This document shows positions 35,563 through 43,803 of a stretch of DNA of 44,841 nucleotides, one piece after another. Position 1 is the first letter of the stretch. Every line of letters begins with the position of its first letter. The notes under the pieces were generated by a model, which was not told the DNA's origin, searched no databases, and saw nothing but the letters and a program-made list of their open reading frames with translations. Origin of the DNA: an uncultured Granulosicoccaceae bacterium (lineage in GTDB: Bacteria > Pseudomonadota > Gammaproteobacteria > Granulosicoccales > Granulosicoccaceae); contig CALFCF010000003.1 of the NCBI GenBank assembly GCA_937951345.1, positions 1-44,841 of the forward strand, in the 5' to 3' direction. The position numbers were made by a program, and so were the translations under genes.

Positions 35563-35735
35563 GGTTCACTATTCCCGTTGTCTGTTGTCGATATGGTACA
35601 GAGAGGCCATGCAACGTCGCAAATCATTGTGAATCGTGGCCACCTTCCAGCAATAAACCAACACTGTACCGACGAATGCTGTATGCTTGCCGACCTCTTC
35701 TCAGGCATTTGCCACTCACCCGTCAGCAACACTTT

Positions 35736-37097
35736 ATGAGCTTCGATTCACTCGATTTGCATAAATCGATTCTAAAAGCAGTTAAACAGCAAGGCTACCA
35801 ACAACCATCTCCCATTCAAGAACAGGCAATTCCTGTGGTATTGAAGGGACATGATCTGATGGCTGCTGCACAAACCGGCACCGGAAAAACCGCCGGATTT
35901 ACATTACCTATTCTGCACCGACTGCAGCAGGGAAAACCTGCAAGGGCTAATCAGGTGCGTGCCTTGATCCTGACGCCCACTCGCGAACTGGCTGCGCAGA
36001 TACAAGACAATATTCAGCAATACGGCAAGCACCTGTCGTTAAGATCACACGCGGTTTTCGGGGGTGTAAAAATCAATCCCCAGATGATGCGACTACGCAA
36101 AGGCACCGATATTCTGGTTGCAACACCGGGTAGATTACTTGATCTACACAACCAAAATGCTGTGCGCTTTGATCAACTGGAAGTATTGGTACTGGATGAA
36201 GCCGACCGAATGCTCGATATGGGCTTCATTCACGATATGAAACGGATATTAAAATTGCTACCTGCAAAACGTCAAACACTGATGTTTTCTGCAACGTTTT
36301 CGAACGATGTTCGTAAACTGGCAAAGCAATTTTTGCAGCAACCAAAAGAAATCTCTGTTACACCAAAGGACACTGCCGCAACAACAGTTGCCCAGACAAT
36401 CCATACTGTCGACAAGGCCAACAAAGCTAAACTGCTGACCTTCCTGATAAAAGAACACAAATGGAATCAAGTGCTGGTTTTCGTTCGCACAAAGCACGGC
36501 GCGGACAAACTGGTCAAGCACTTAATCGCAGCCAAAATACGTACTGCAGCCATTCATGGTAACAAAAGCCAATCAGCCCGCACCAAAGCGCTAACCGGTT
36601 TTAAATCCGGATCGCTACAGGTGTTAGTTGCTACCGATATTGCAGCAAGAGGCATCGATATCAATGAATTACCGCAAGTCGTTAACTTTGACCTGCCACA
36701 CGTACCGGAAGACTATGTACACCGAATAGGTAGAACCGGCCGCGCAGGACTAAGCGGAGATGCCGTATCGTTAGTCAGTGCAGATGAGACCAAACAGCTC
36801 CGCGATATCGAACGACTCATCGGCAAGGCAATCACCCGTGTCGAGGTAGAAGGATACGAAGCAGATCATGTTGTACCGATATCGTCTGCAAAACCTGCGA
36901 AGCCCGGTACACGCAAACCAAAAAAGAAAAAGGTTGACGCACCACAGGGCAGAAGTAGAACCAAGAAAAACGCAAAAAAGAAAACTCAGACCCGAAATAG
37001 TCAATCCAATTCAAACAATAGAAAACGAAAGCCAGCCCCGACAGATGGTGCCGGTAGACGGCGACGCTCCGACACCAAAAAGGTAAGAGCTGCGTAA
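35736..37097 (+). CDS. rhlE: DEAD-box ATP-dependent RNA helicase RhlE
   Basis: A cytoplasmic RNA helicase for ribosome maturation and RNA decay. All core motifs are present: Q motif ([13 protein letters not shown]), AQTGTGKT (45-52), [31 protein letters not shown] and [10 protein letters not shown]. The helicase core ends near 375, followed by a strongly basic Lys/Arg tail of about 75 residues that should bind RNA. The ATG at 35736 ([10 protein letters not shown]) gives the typical RhlE start; a longer frame from 35676 is not conserved-looking. Monocistronic. Its end faces the decayed DUF3179 gene. Confidence 0.93.
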   Translation: MSFDSLDLHKSILKAVKQQGYQQPSPIQEQAIPVVLKGHDLMAAAQTGTGKTAGFTLPILHRLQQGKPARANQVRALILTPTRELAAQIQDNIQQYGKHLSLRSHAVFGGVKINPQMMRLRKGTDILVATPGRLLDLHNQNAVRFDQLEVLVLDEADRMLDMGFIHDMKRILKLLPAKRQTLMFSATFSNDVRKLAKQFLQQPKEISVTPKDTAATTVAQTIHTVDKANKAKLLTFLIKEHKWNQVLVFVRTKHGADKLVKHLIAAKIRTAAIHGNKSQSARTKALTGFKSGSLQVLVATDIAARGIDINELPQVVNFDLPHVPEDYVHRIGRTGRAGLSGDAVSLVSADETKQLRDIERLIGKAITRVEVEGYEADHVVPISSAKPAKPGTRKPKKKKVDAPQGRSRTKKNAKKKTQTRNSQSNSNNRKRKPAPTDGAGRRRRSDTKKVRAA

Positions 37098-37113
37098 AAA
37101 GCGCGTAAGACTT

Positions 37114-37958
37114 CTAGTTCAACCAGACAGTTGTTTGCGGATAAAACCGTGACCAGGCAATCCAATAGGCTTGGTGACTGACAACTCTGCCACAACTTTC
37201 ATCGATTGCATCGATTGCATCGATTGCCATTACACCACCGGCATGAAGTACCCGTTCGATGTTTTCAAACTGCATCTTCTGACCGACTCTCAGCGCCAGA
37301 AAAGCTATTGATTGCGGGAAAGCCACAGCGATACCTGAAACCGTTATCGCACCTATCACATCTTCATGAACCGGTACGCGGGGATCGACATCGCCGATAG
37401 GGAAAATCAGGCCTTCCGCGTCTCGCGTGTTTCGAAAATCAACGTTTCGATTAAGTGCATGTTTCTCTGTCAACACGGTGGTTGCCGGATTGGCAGGTCT
37501 ATCTAAGCTATCAGGTGATCAGTCGGTTCATCCCAGCGGTTCGCGGTCTGCTCATTGAACTCTATACCTAACGAGCTCGCCCCGGCATTGGCTAGTTCAT
37601 CGAACAACTGGTGCTCCCTGCTAAAGTGCAACAGGCTGCTGACAAGCCCGGCTACACGCGGATCACCAGCAGTCACTACCTGTAGTAGCGCTTCAGAATT
37701 TGAAGCATCCCAGGTTGACCTTGAAACCGACCCGGCTGGTGCATGCGCACCTGCAAACGCAATTCCAACGGCATTGCTTAAATCTTCAGACAAGGGCCCT
37801 TCTGGAACCGTCGGCGGAATACCGAATTTCTCAATCATATAATCCGATAGAGCGTGAAGCTCTTCTTCTGATACTGCACCGAGCCAGTAAACGCCGATCA
37901 ACGCAAAACACAGGAATGCTAATACAATTTTATTTTGCGCATCATTGATCACAACCAC
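37114..37958 (-). pseudogene. Decayed DUF3179 gene with an internal deletion
   Basis: Two minus-strand frames are pieces of one family. The upstream piece (37503-37958, 151 codons) has an N-terminal anchor and ends WDEPTDHLIA then a TAG where the family continues WDLP. The downstream piece (37114-37476) resumes at ATTVLTEKH and holds EGLIFPIGDVDPRVPVHEDV and AYWIAWSRFYPQTTVW, the family's C-terminal signature. About 200 or more central residues, including the Cys-rich core of DUF3179 proteins, are missing between them, and the pieces are out of frame. By eye this is a non-functional remnant; intact members are exported proteins of unknown role. Confidence 0.75.
37201..37227. repeat. 9-bp tandem repeat inside the decayed DUF3179 gene
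   Basis: ATCGATTGC occurs three times head to tail, reading as AID-AID-AID repeats in the remnant's frame. It keeps frame, and the position corresponds to a loop before the C-terminal signature. Probably replication slippage. Confidence 0.9.
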
Positions 37959-38236
37959 GGTGAAGATTAACCAAGAACAAACATGTTAGTCTTGCAATTT
38001 ACAAACGATTCCGCATGGCAATTTTTTCGGATGGCAGTCATCCCGAATGGTTTTTATTTCGCATTTATTTCGTATGGCAGTGAAAATCGAACATAATACA
38101 TTTATCGTATCAATCACCCGGGTAGAAGTAATTGCACCTTGAATGGATCAGATGATAAAACGCTTTTTACAACCGCATGAACCGGACGATTCCCGGTGAA
38201 ACTCTACTAAATACGACAGAAGCCAAAGCTGCATAA

Positions 38237-38794
38237 ATGACCACCCGTATAGTACAAACACATCCTGACAAAGGTACCCGCGAATTCGAGCTGGTTGACG
38301 ATATGGTCAACTACAAGATGTCCGGACCTTTAGGGGATGAAGAGCTATCAGTCGTACTGTCTGCACTGTCATCCGAACCTGTCAAGGATGGATCAATGTT
38401 GTACTTTGTCAGTGGGATAAATCACGAACCACTGATAAAACTGTTTGCCGATCTACCCGACACCGAAAGCTTTACCGCGTTTGTCAACACACTACAGCAA
38501 CGGATTGTCGAAGAAGATTTCGGCAGACTTGCCGCAGAGAACCGGGATTCCAGCATCACAAAGGAACAGGTGGAAAATACGATCACAATGCTGGAGACCT
38601 ATCTGGATAAAAACAGTATCGACGATTTAATTAGCAGCTTGCGTAAGCTTGCAGAAGCGCCAAATGATCGGGAGCAACTAAATCATGTAGTCGACACATT
38701 TCATGATCTGGGCGTACAACAGGGCCCGGTGTTAACCTATGCACCATTTTTCAATACATTATTATCCAGCACTGATCTGGACGATTTTTCCTGA
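38237..38794 (+). CDS. Hypothetical cytoplasmic protein
   Basis: 185 residues, acidic, without signal peptide or membrane segment. It is mostly helical, especially a C-terminal half (about 100-175) of amphipathic helices (VENTITMLETYLDKNSIDD, LISSLRKLAEAPNDREQL). I recognise no domain. The ATG at 38237 has no clear ribosome site. It stands alone; the 249-bp element lies 24 bases after its stop codon. The 278-base region before it contains three loose copies of CG-ATGGCA words near 38011-38083 and nothing else of note. Confidence 0.6.
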   Translation: MTTRIVQTHPDKGTREFELVDDMVNYKMSGPLGDEELSVVLSALSSEPVKDGSMLYFVSGINHEPLIKLFADLPDTESFTAFVNTLQQRIVEEDFGRLAAENRDSSITKEQVENTITMLETYLDKNSIDDLISSLRKLAEAPNDREQLNHVVDTFHDLGVQQGPVLTYAPFFNTLLSSTDLDDFS

Positions 38795-38818
38795 CGTGCA
38801 GCAGCTGCGCTGATGTTG

Positions 38819-39067
38819 CTAGCCTGCTCTATTCATGAAGGGTTCGCCACCAGAGTCTGGCTACCTGAGCAGGTCGCACGATTGAGCGAAATTCGTAGAA
38901 ATCTACGGGTTGAGCTCAATCGAGTGAGCTGCGACGGCAGACGGGCACTGGGGATGAATACAAAACAGTGTGCGAATACCCGCAGCGACGCTAAAACTGC
39001 TTTTCTAACTGGAAATGGCTTAGTTTTCAGTGTCACAGTTTTCGCCTGCGTGAATAGAGCAGGCTAG
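38819..39067 (+). repeat. 249-bp CTAG-ended palindrome-rich element, reference copy
   Basis: This copy has perfect 17-bp terminal inverted repeats (CTAGCCTGCTCTATTCA). In the middle lies a nested palindrome: outer arms CGATTGAGC (38879-38887) and GCTCAATCG (38914-38922), inner arms CGTAGA (38894-38899) and TCTACG (38902-38907). It encodes no transposase. The same sequence is found inverted at 34115-34363, and the end alone at 1-23. All five ends seen in the window are CTAG, so either CTAG (or its TA) is the duplicated target, or it is part of the element. It looks like a non-autonomous MITE-type element. Confidence 0.9.
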
Positions 39068-39083
39068 TAATAACTATAAAATC

Positions 39084-39338
39084 ATGCCGGCCAAAGTAGA
39101 AATATACGGTACAAGCTACTGTCGTCATTGCCTTGCCGCACGTGAGCTACTCGATTCAAAGCAGATTGAATATACCGAGTACCTTATCGATCTGATGCCA
39201 CTGGAACGAGCCCAGATGTTGCTTCGTTGCGGACGCAAGAAGGTACCGCAAATATTAATAAACAACACCCCTATCGGAGGCGATGAAGAACTGCATGAGC
39301 TTGATGCCTCCGGAGAACTCGTGCGGCTGTTAGGATGA
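39084..39338 (+). CDS. grxC: Glutaredoxin 3 family protein
   Basis: An 84-residue monodomain glutaredoxin, normal size for GrxC. The redox motif is CRHC (Cys13-Cys16) rather than the usual CPYC. The cis-Pro is in KVPQILIN, and the glutathione-binding GGDEELHEL follows. It reduces protein disulfides and mixed disulfides with glutathione in the cytoplasm. The Arg-His pair between the cysteines would change the Cys pKa and redox potential. It begins 16 bases after the 249-bp repeat ends, so its promoter must lie in or before that element. yaaA follows on the same strand 130 bases later. Confidence 0.9.
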   Translation: MPAKVEIYGTSYCRHCLAARELLDSKQIEYTEYLIDLMPLERAQMLLRCGRKKVPQILINNTPIGGDEELHELDASGELVRLLG

Positions 39339-39468
39339 ACTCGAACATCCTCAGACAAAAGCAATTCAATGACAAATCAACGCAAACGCAGTCAAAATCT
39401 TACTGAGACTTTTTATTCAATCAAGTAAACTCTTCGACGAGCTACAAAGTCAAAATCGAGATCAAACC

Positions 39469-40269
39469 ATGCTTGCTCTAATTTCACCCGCCAAGACGCT
39501 TGACTATGAAACCCCCATCAAGCTGAAAGACCACACACAGCCTCGCTTTCTTGATCATTCTCATACACTAATCGAGACGCTCAAACCCTACTCTTCTAAA
39601 CGGGTAGCGAAGCTGATGAATCTCAGCAGCAAACTGTCCGACCTGAATGTGGAACGCTACCGCGAATGGCACACACCATTCACACCAGAGAATGCCAGAC
39701 AATCGATTCTGGCATTTAAGGGCGATGTGTATATCGGGTTGGATGCAACAACGCTGACAAAGCGGGATTTAAATTTTGCGCAAAAGCATTTGCGAATACT
39801 ATCGGGATTGTATGGTGTGCTACGGCCATTAGATTTGATGCAACCGTATCGGCTGGAGATGGGTACACGAATGAAAAACCCCGGCGGCAAGAATCTTTAC
39901 GAATTCTGGGCCGAAGCGATTACAGACTCATTAAACGAAGAACTCCAGGAAAAAAGAAGCAAAATTGTTGTTAATCTGGCATCCAAAGAATACTTCGACT
40001 CCGTGCAGACATCAGAACTAAAAGCAGAAATTATTACGCCTGCTTTCCTCGATGAAAAAAACGGTGACTTTAAAATGATCAGCTTCTTCGCCAAAAAAGC
40101 ACGCGGCTCCATGGCAAGGTATCTGATTCAGGAACGTGTCAAGAGCGCCGCAGACATTCCAGGCTTCAACCGAGACGGCTATCGTTATGACAAAAAACTA
40201 TCGACAACCGAGCGCCCCGTTTTCACCCGCACAGAGAAACGCCAAAAGCAAGTAGCATCAGCTGCCTGA
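39469..40269 (+). CDS. yaaA: Peroxide stress protein YaaA
   Basis: A 266-residue YaaA/DUF328 protein. The family start LALISPAKTLDYETP is exact, and RILSGLYGVLRPLDLMQPYRLEMGT and VNLASKEYF are diagnostic. YaaA protects DNA and proteins in peroxide-stressed cells by lowering free intracellular iron and binds DNA. It lies behind a glutaredoxin gene, matching the stress theme of the window. No strong ribosome site is seen, but the ATG gives the family N-terminus. Confidence 0.95.
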   Translation: MLALISPAKTLDYETPIKLKDHTQPRFLDHSHTLIETLKPYSSKRVAKLMNLSSKLSDLNVERYREWHTPFTPENARQSILAFKGDVYIGLDATTLTKRDLNFAQKHLRILSGLYGVLRPLDLMQPYRLEMGTRMKNPGGKNLYEFWAEAITDSLNEELQEKRSKIVVNLASKEYFDSVQTSELKAEIITPAFLDEKNGDFKMISFFAKKARGSMARYLIQERVKSAADIPGFNRDGYRYDKKLSTTERPVFTRTEKRQKQVASAA

Positions 40270-40283
40270 GTTATTGTTTAAAT

Positions 40284-40481
40284 GTGGACACCCACTAACT
40301 GTTTGATATTTAAATGTGGATGTTTAAATGTGGACACCCACAAAACGAAAGCTGGACACCCACAAAAAACGAAAGCTGGACACCCACAAAAATGTGGTAA
40401 CTCAATGCCTACCGAGCGGGGTTGCGGTCAATACTCCAGTTAAAACCGGATAAAACTGGCCGGTTAAAACTGGACACCCAC
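40284..40481 (+). repeat. Cluster of five GGACACCC hairpin repeats (REP-like)
   Basis: GTGGACACCCAC occurs at 40284-40295 and 40330-40341, CTGGACACCCAC at 40352-40363, 40376-40387 and 40470-40481. The GTGG/CCAC ends can pair over an ACAC loop. Two units sit in a 24-bp tandem duplication containing ACGAAAGCTGGACACCCAC. The same unit flanks the next three genes on the other side and occurs inverted beyond the RAYT gene. The rest of 40270-40733 holds no gene and provides the leader of the FAD oxidoreductase. Confidence 0.85.
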
Positions 40482-40733
40482 TAATCGAATAGAAACTGAT
40501 CCAGCCCTATCAGTAATTATTTGCCTGATTATGTATACATAAGGCATCCAACAAGCTGGTAATTTGACCCATCACTGCCATTTAGCGACTGCCAGTGTGG
40601 CGCTGCCCATCCCCTTCCACCAGTACATTATCGCTGGCTACAACAAGTGAAAAAAGTACGCATGATCTAGTTGTGGCAACCGGTTGCGATTGGCTGTAAA
40701 TTCCACACAGTAATCCAGAGAAAGAGTACATAA

Positions 40734-41957
40734 ATGGCTACCGGCAGCATGCAGGCTACACCAGAGCAGTCCTCATACGACATTATAATTGTTGGCGGCG
40801 CCATCATGGGTTCATCAACCTCGTGGTTTCTGGCCGACAACGATGATTTCAACGGGTCTGTCCTGGTGGTAGAAAAAGACCCTAGCTACGAGTTTTGCTC
40901 AACGGCACATACTAATTCGTGCATGCGTCAGCAGTTCAGCGCAGAGCTGAATGTTCGCATTTCCCAGTTTGCTGCTGACTATGTCAAGAATATTCGAACC
41001 CGCATGGGCAACGATGAGCGCGTACCTGAGTTGTCGATACGCTCCTTCGGCTACATGTATCTGGCCGATAACGATGCATTTGCCGATGTGCTTCGTGAAA
41101 ACCAGAAAGTGCAACGCGACGCTGGTGCAGCTACTCAACTAATGACACCGGATGAAATCAAAAAACATTACCCGTTCTACCATGTAGACGACATTGTCTT
41201 GGGCTCCATTAATACAGTTGATGAAGGTTATTGGGACGGAGCGACTGTATTCGAGTGGTGGCGACGACAAGCGCGTGAACGCGGTGTGGAGTACGTTGCC
41301 AACGAAGTGGTGGGTATCAACAAGAATGCAAACGGCACCCGTGTAGAAAGTGTGACGCTTAAATCCGGTGAAGTTATAGCTTGTGGTCAGCTTGTTAATG
41401 CATCGGGTCCGCGTGCAGCTGTAACTGCACGCATGGCGGACATCGAAGTGCCGGTTGAACCTCGCAAGCGATACTCGTGGATTTTCAAAGCCGAGCATCC
41501 GCTGGACCAGGATCTACCGCTTACTATCGATCCTAGCGGTGTGCATTGCCGTGAAAATGGCGGTGGCACCTATCAGTGCGGCGGTCACTCGGATATCGAT
41601 CCTGCGGTGGACTTTGACGATTTTGCGATGGATCAGTCATTGTGGGAAAACCACGTCTGGCCGGTTCTCGCAACTCGCATACCGCAATTCGAAAGCATCA
41701 AGTTGACCAATGAGTGGGGTGGTCATTACGCCATGAACACGTTCGACCACAACGCAATCATGGGGCCGCACACTGAAGTAGGTAATTTTATCTTTTTGAA
41801 CGGCTTCTCTGGTCACGGCTTACAACAATCTCCTGCCATGGGGCGCGGAACAGCCGAATTTCTGACCTACGGTGAATACAGGAGTCTCGATATGTCACCA
41901 TTTAACTACGAACGCATTGTGAACAACCAGCCGATCATCGAAAAAGCGATTATTTAA
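40734..41957 (+). CDS. FAD-dependent oxidoreductase (DAO/GlpO fold)
   Basis: 407 residues with an N-terminal FAD-binding fold (YDIIIVGGAIMGSSTSWFLA, motif GGAIMG at 21-26) and a substrate domain typical of D-amino-acid oxidase/sarcosine-oxidase-like enzymes. The late NFIFLNGFSGHGLQQSPAMG is the family's C-terminal FAD motif. It oxidises an amine, amino acid or hydroxyacid; the substrate is unknown. A ribosome site AAAGAG precedes the ATG. It is first of a three-gene unit with a uronate-dehydrogenase-like protein and an SDR, so the pathway is probably catabolism of a small polar compound. Confidence 0.88.
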   Translation: MATGSMQATPEQSSYDIIIVGGAIMGSSTSWFLADNDDFNGSVLVVEKDPSYEFCSTAHTNSCMRQQFSAELNVRISQFAADYVKNIRTRMGNDERVPELSIRSFGYMYLADNDAFADVLRENQKVQRDAGAATQLMTPDEIKKHYPFYHVDDIVLGSINTVDEGYWDGATVFEWWRRQARERGVEYVANEVVGINKNANGTRVESVTLKSGEVIACGQLVNASGPRAAVTARMADIEVPVEPRKRYSWIFKAEHPLDQDLPLTIDPSGVHCRENGGGTYQCGGHSDIDPAVDFDDFAMDQSLWENHVWPVLATRIPQFESIKLTNEWGGHYAMNTFDHNAIMGPHTEVGNFIFLNGFSGHGLQQSPAMGRGTAEFLTYGEYRSLDMSPFNYERIVNNQPIIEKAII

Positions 41958-42019
41958 AATGCGGCTATGTCTGGCTGTACGTACCACCCGATAGACAAAT
42001 TTCTACAAGGTATTACACG

Positions 42020-42859
42020 ATGAAAAAACTGGTTTTAACAGGCGCAAAAGGGCGCCTTGGCTCATACTTGCGCGAGCCGTTGTCAGAGATGTGCGACGAG
42101 TTCGTATCAACGGATATCCTTGATGCACCCACCCAATTGCATTCCAACGAAACCTACATACAGGCTGACCTAGCCGATCTGGACGCGATGATTGAGTTAC
42201 TAAAAGGAGCCGATATGGTCGTGCACTTCGGCGCCATTGGTGACGAAGCGCCATTTGAAACTCTACTCGGTCCAAACTTTATCGGTGCTTACAACATTTG
42301 GGAAGCTGCCTACCGCAACAAACTGCGCCGAGTCGTGTATGCCTCGTCTATTCACGCCGTCGGCATGCACAAGAAAACTGACTTTATCGGCATCGACGCG
42401 CCGCACAAGCCGGATACTTATTACGGCCTGGCAAAATGCTTTGCAGAAGACCTCGCCAGCATGTACTGGGACAAACGAGGAATTGAATCAGTGTGCATGC
42501 GAATTCTTTCCTGTGCACAAGTAACCAACCCCCGTGCCGTTGGTACATGGCTTTCCTATGATGATCTCATTCAACTGGTGCAGCGTTCCATCGATACACC
42601 CGTCACTGGATTTTCAGTTGTCTATGGCGTGTCCAACAATGATCGCGCACCGGTAGACAACTCGGGTGCGCAGCACCTGGGCTATCGACCCAGAGACAAC
42701 GCCGAAAAGTTTGCAACCACTATATATGCAGAAGCCGATGCACTGGACCCACAAGACCCCGGCAATGCTCACCACGGTGGTCCGTTTGCTTCAGTCGAAC
42801 TTGGCAATAGTGGTGTTGCCGCGTTAAATTTGAACGCAGAAGACGTTGCTAAAAATTGA
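42020..42859 (+). CDS. NAD-dependent dehydrogenase/epimerase, uronate-dehydrogenase-like
   Basis: 279 residues of the extended SDR type. The dinucleotide motif is GAKGRLG (8-14), the catalytic YYGLAK motif has Tyr135 and Lys139, and the Ser lies in VVYASSIHAVG (about 109-110). VHFGAIGDEAPFETLLGPN, PDTYYGLAKCFAE and TWLSYDDLIQL follow the pattern of bacterial uronate dehydrogenases, which oxidise uronic acids to aldarolactones. Confirmed activity cannot be claimed; other sugar-acid dehydrogenases share the pattern. AAGG lies upstream of the ATG. It follows the FAD oxidoreductase by 62 bases and precedes the SDR by 11. Confidence 0.85.
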   Translation: MKKLVLTGAKGRLGSYLREPLSEMCDEFVSTDILDAPTQLHSNETYIQADLADLDAMIELLKGADMVVHFGAIGDEAPFETLLGPNFIGAYNIWEAAYRNKLRRVVYASSIHAVGMHKKTDFIGIDAPHKPDTYYGLAKCFAEDLASMYWDKRGIESVCMRILSCAQVTNPRAVGTWLSYDDLIQLVQRSIDTPVTGFSVVYGVSNNDRAPVDNSGAQHLGYRPRDNAEKFATTIYAEADALDPQDPGNAHHGGPFASVELGNSGVAALNLNAEDVAKN

Positions 42860-42870
42860 AGGTAAATACC

Positions 42871-43572
42871 ATGACAAAAGTTGCTTTGGTTACAGCCGGA
42901 GGTTCCGGTATGGGTGCGGACAGTGCGAGAGCATTGGCGGCAGATGGCTTTGAAGTAGGTATATTGTCCTCGTCAGGCAAAGGCGAAGCTTTGGCTAATG
43001 AATTGGGCGGTATCGGTGTTACCGGCACAAACAAATCAACCAACGATCTTCAAAAACTGGTTGATTCAGCCATGCAAAAATGGGGGCGCATTGATGTACT
43101 CGTGAACTCCGCAGGCCACGGCCCGCGAGCACCGGTGCTTGAACTCACCGATGAAGACTGGCACGAAGGCATGGAAGTGTATTTCCTGAATGCAGTACGC
43201 CCGTCAAGACTGGTGACCCCGATCATGCAAAATCAGGGCGGTGGCGCGATTATCAATATATCAACTTTCGCAGCATTCGAGCCTAACCCAGTATTCCCGA
43301 CGTCAGGTGTCATGCGTGCCGGACTTGCAGCATTCACCAAGTTATTCGCAGACAAATATGCAGCAGAAAACATTCGCATGAACAACGTGCTGCCAGGTTT
43401 TATCGATAGCCTTCCCGAAAAAGAAGAATTCCGCTCACTAGTACCTATGGGGCGATACGGTAATTCACTGGGTGAAATTGCCAGCGTGGTCGCATTCCTT
43501 GCGTCAGCGGGCGGTGCATACATCACCGGACAAAACATCCGCGTTGATGGCGGTATTACCCGTTCAGTTTGA
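42871..43572 (+). CDS. SDR-family protein lacking the canonical catalytic Tyr-Lys
   Basis: 233 residues of classical SDR size with the cofactor loop TAGGSGMGADS, NSAG (about 79-82) and catalytic-position Ser131 (NISTFAAF). Where the family has Y-x3-K the sequence reads S-GVM-R (Ser145, Arg149), followed by the usual AGLAAFTKLFADKYA helix, so alignment there is not in doubt. GQNIRVDGGITRSV closes the fold. It may use a different proton donor or bind ligand without redox chemistry. The ATG at 42871 has GAAGG upstream and is preferred over a TTG at 42856. Last gene of the cassette. Confidence 0.85.
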   Translation: MTKVALVTAGGSGMGADSARALAADGFEVGILSSSGKGEALANELGGIGVTGTNKSTNDLQKLVDSAMQKWGRIDVLVNSAGHGPRAPVLELTDEDWHEGMEVYFLNAVRPSRLVTPIMQNQGGGAIINISTFAAFEPNPVFPTSGVMRAGLAAFTKLFADKYAAENIRMNNVLPGFIDSLPEKEEFRSLVPMGRYGNSLGEIASVVAFLASAGGAYITGQNIRVDGGITRSV

Positions 43573-43585
43573 ATGTTGTTTGAAT

Positions 43586-43676
43586 GTGGACACCCACCAA
43601 CTTAATTACTTGAATGTGGACACCCGCTAAATTAATAGAAACTAATACAGCCCTAATAATACTTATCAGCCTAATT
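43586..43676 (+). repeat. Two REP-like hairpin units and a diverged copy of the 40470-40540 sequence
   Basis: GTGGACACCCAC (43586-43597) and GTGGACACCCGC (43616-43627) lie in a roughly 30-bp tandem repeat starting 14 bases after the SDR stop. The sequence after the second unit (TAATAGAAACTAATACAGCC) resembles that after the last left-hand unit (GAATAGAAACTGATCCAGCC), so the three-gene cassette is bracketed by imperfect direct repeats of about 60-70 bases. No gene is seen up to 43803. Confidence 0.8.
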
Positions 43677-43803
43677 TCGCATATCCAAGAAAGGTAACAA
43701 GATGGCGGCATCACCGATAGAAGTCACTTAACGATTAACTGGTAGCTCTGCCTGCGAATTCAAAATAATTGTGGTTGCTGCTGCGATCTAGCCCTAAAGG
43801 CAA

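Noticed and set aside
38813-39067. Hypothetical 84-residue protein spanning the 249-bp element (and its 85-codon counterpart at 34115-34372)
   Set aside because: The frame is read from a mobile-type repeat, the starts are non-ATG codons outside or at the element edge, and differences between copies are mostly amino-acid-changing.
40284-40481. Repeated GGACACCC units as a possible CRISPR array
   Set aside because: Spacing between units is irregular (about 10-95 bases), some spacers are identical, the unit is only 12 bases, and no cas genes are nearby. A RAYT gene nearby explains them better as REP-like repeats.
40734-43572. Three-gene cassette as a phage or plasmid insert
   Set aside because: No integrase, attachment site or tRNA is present; only the REP-like repeats and RAYT suggest mobility.
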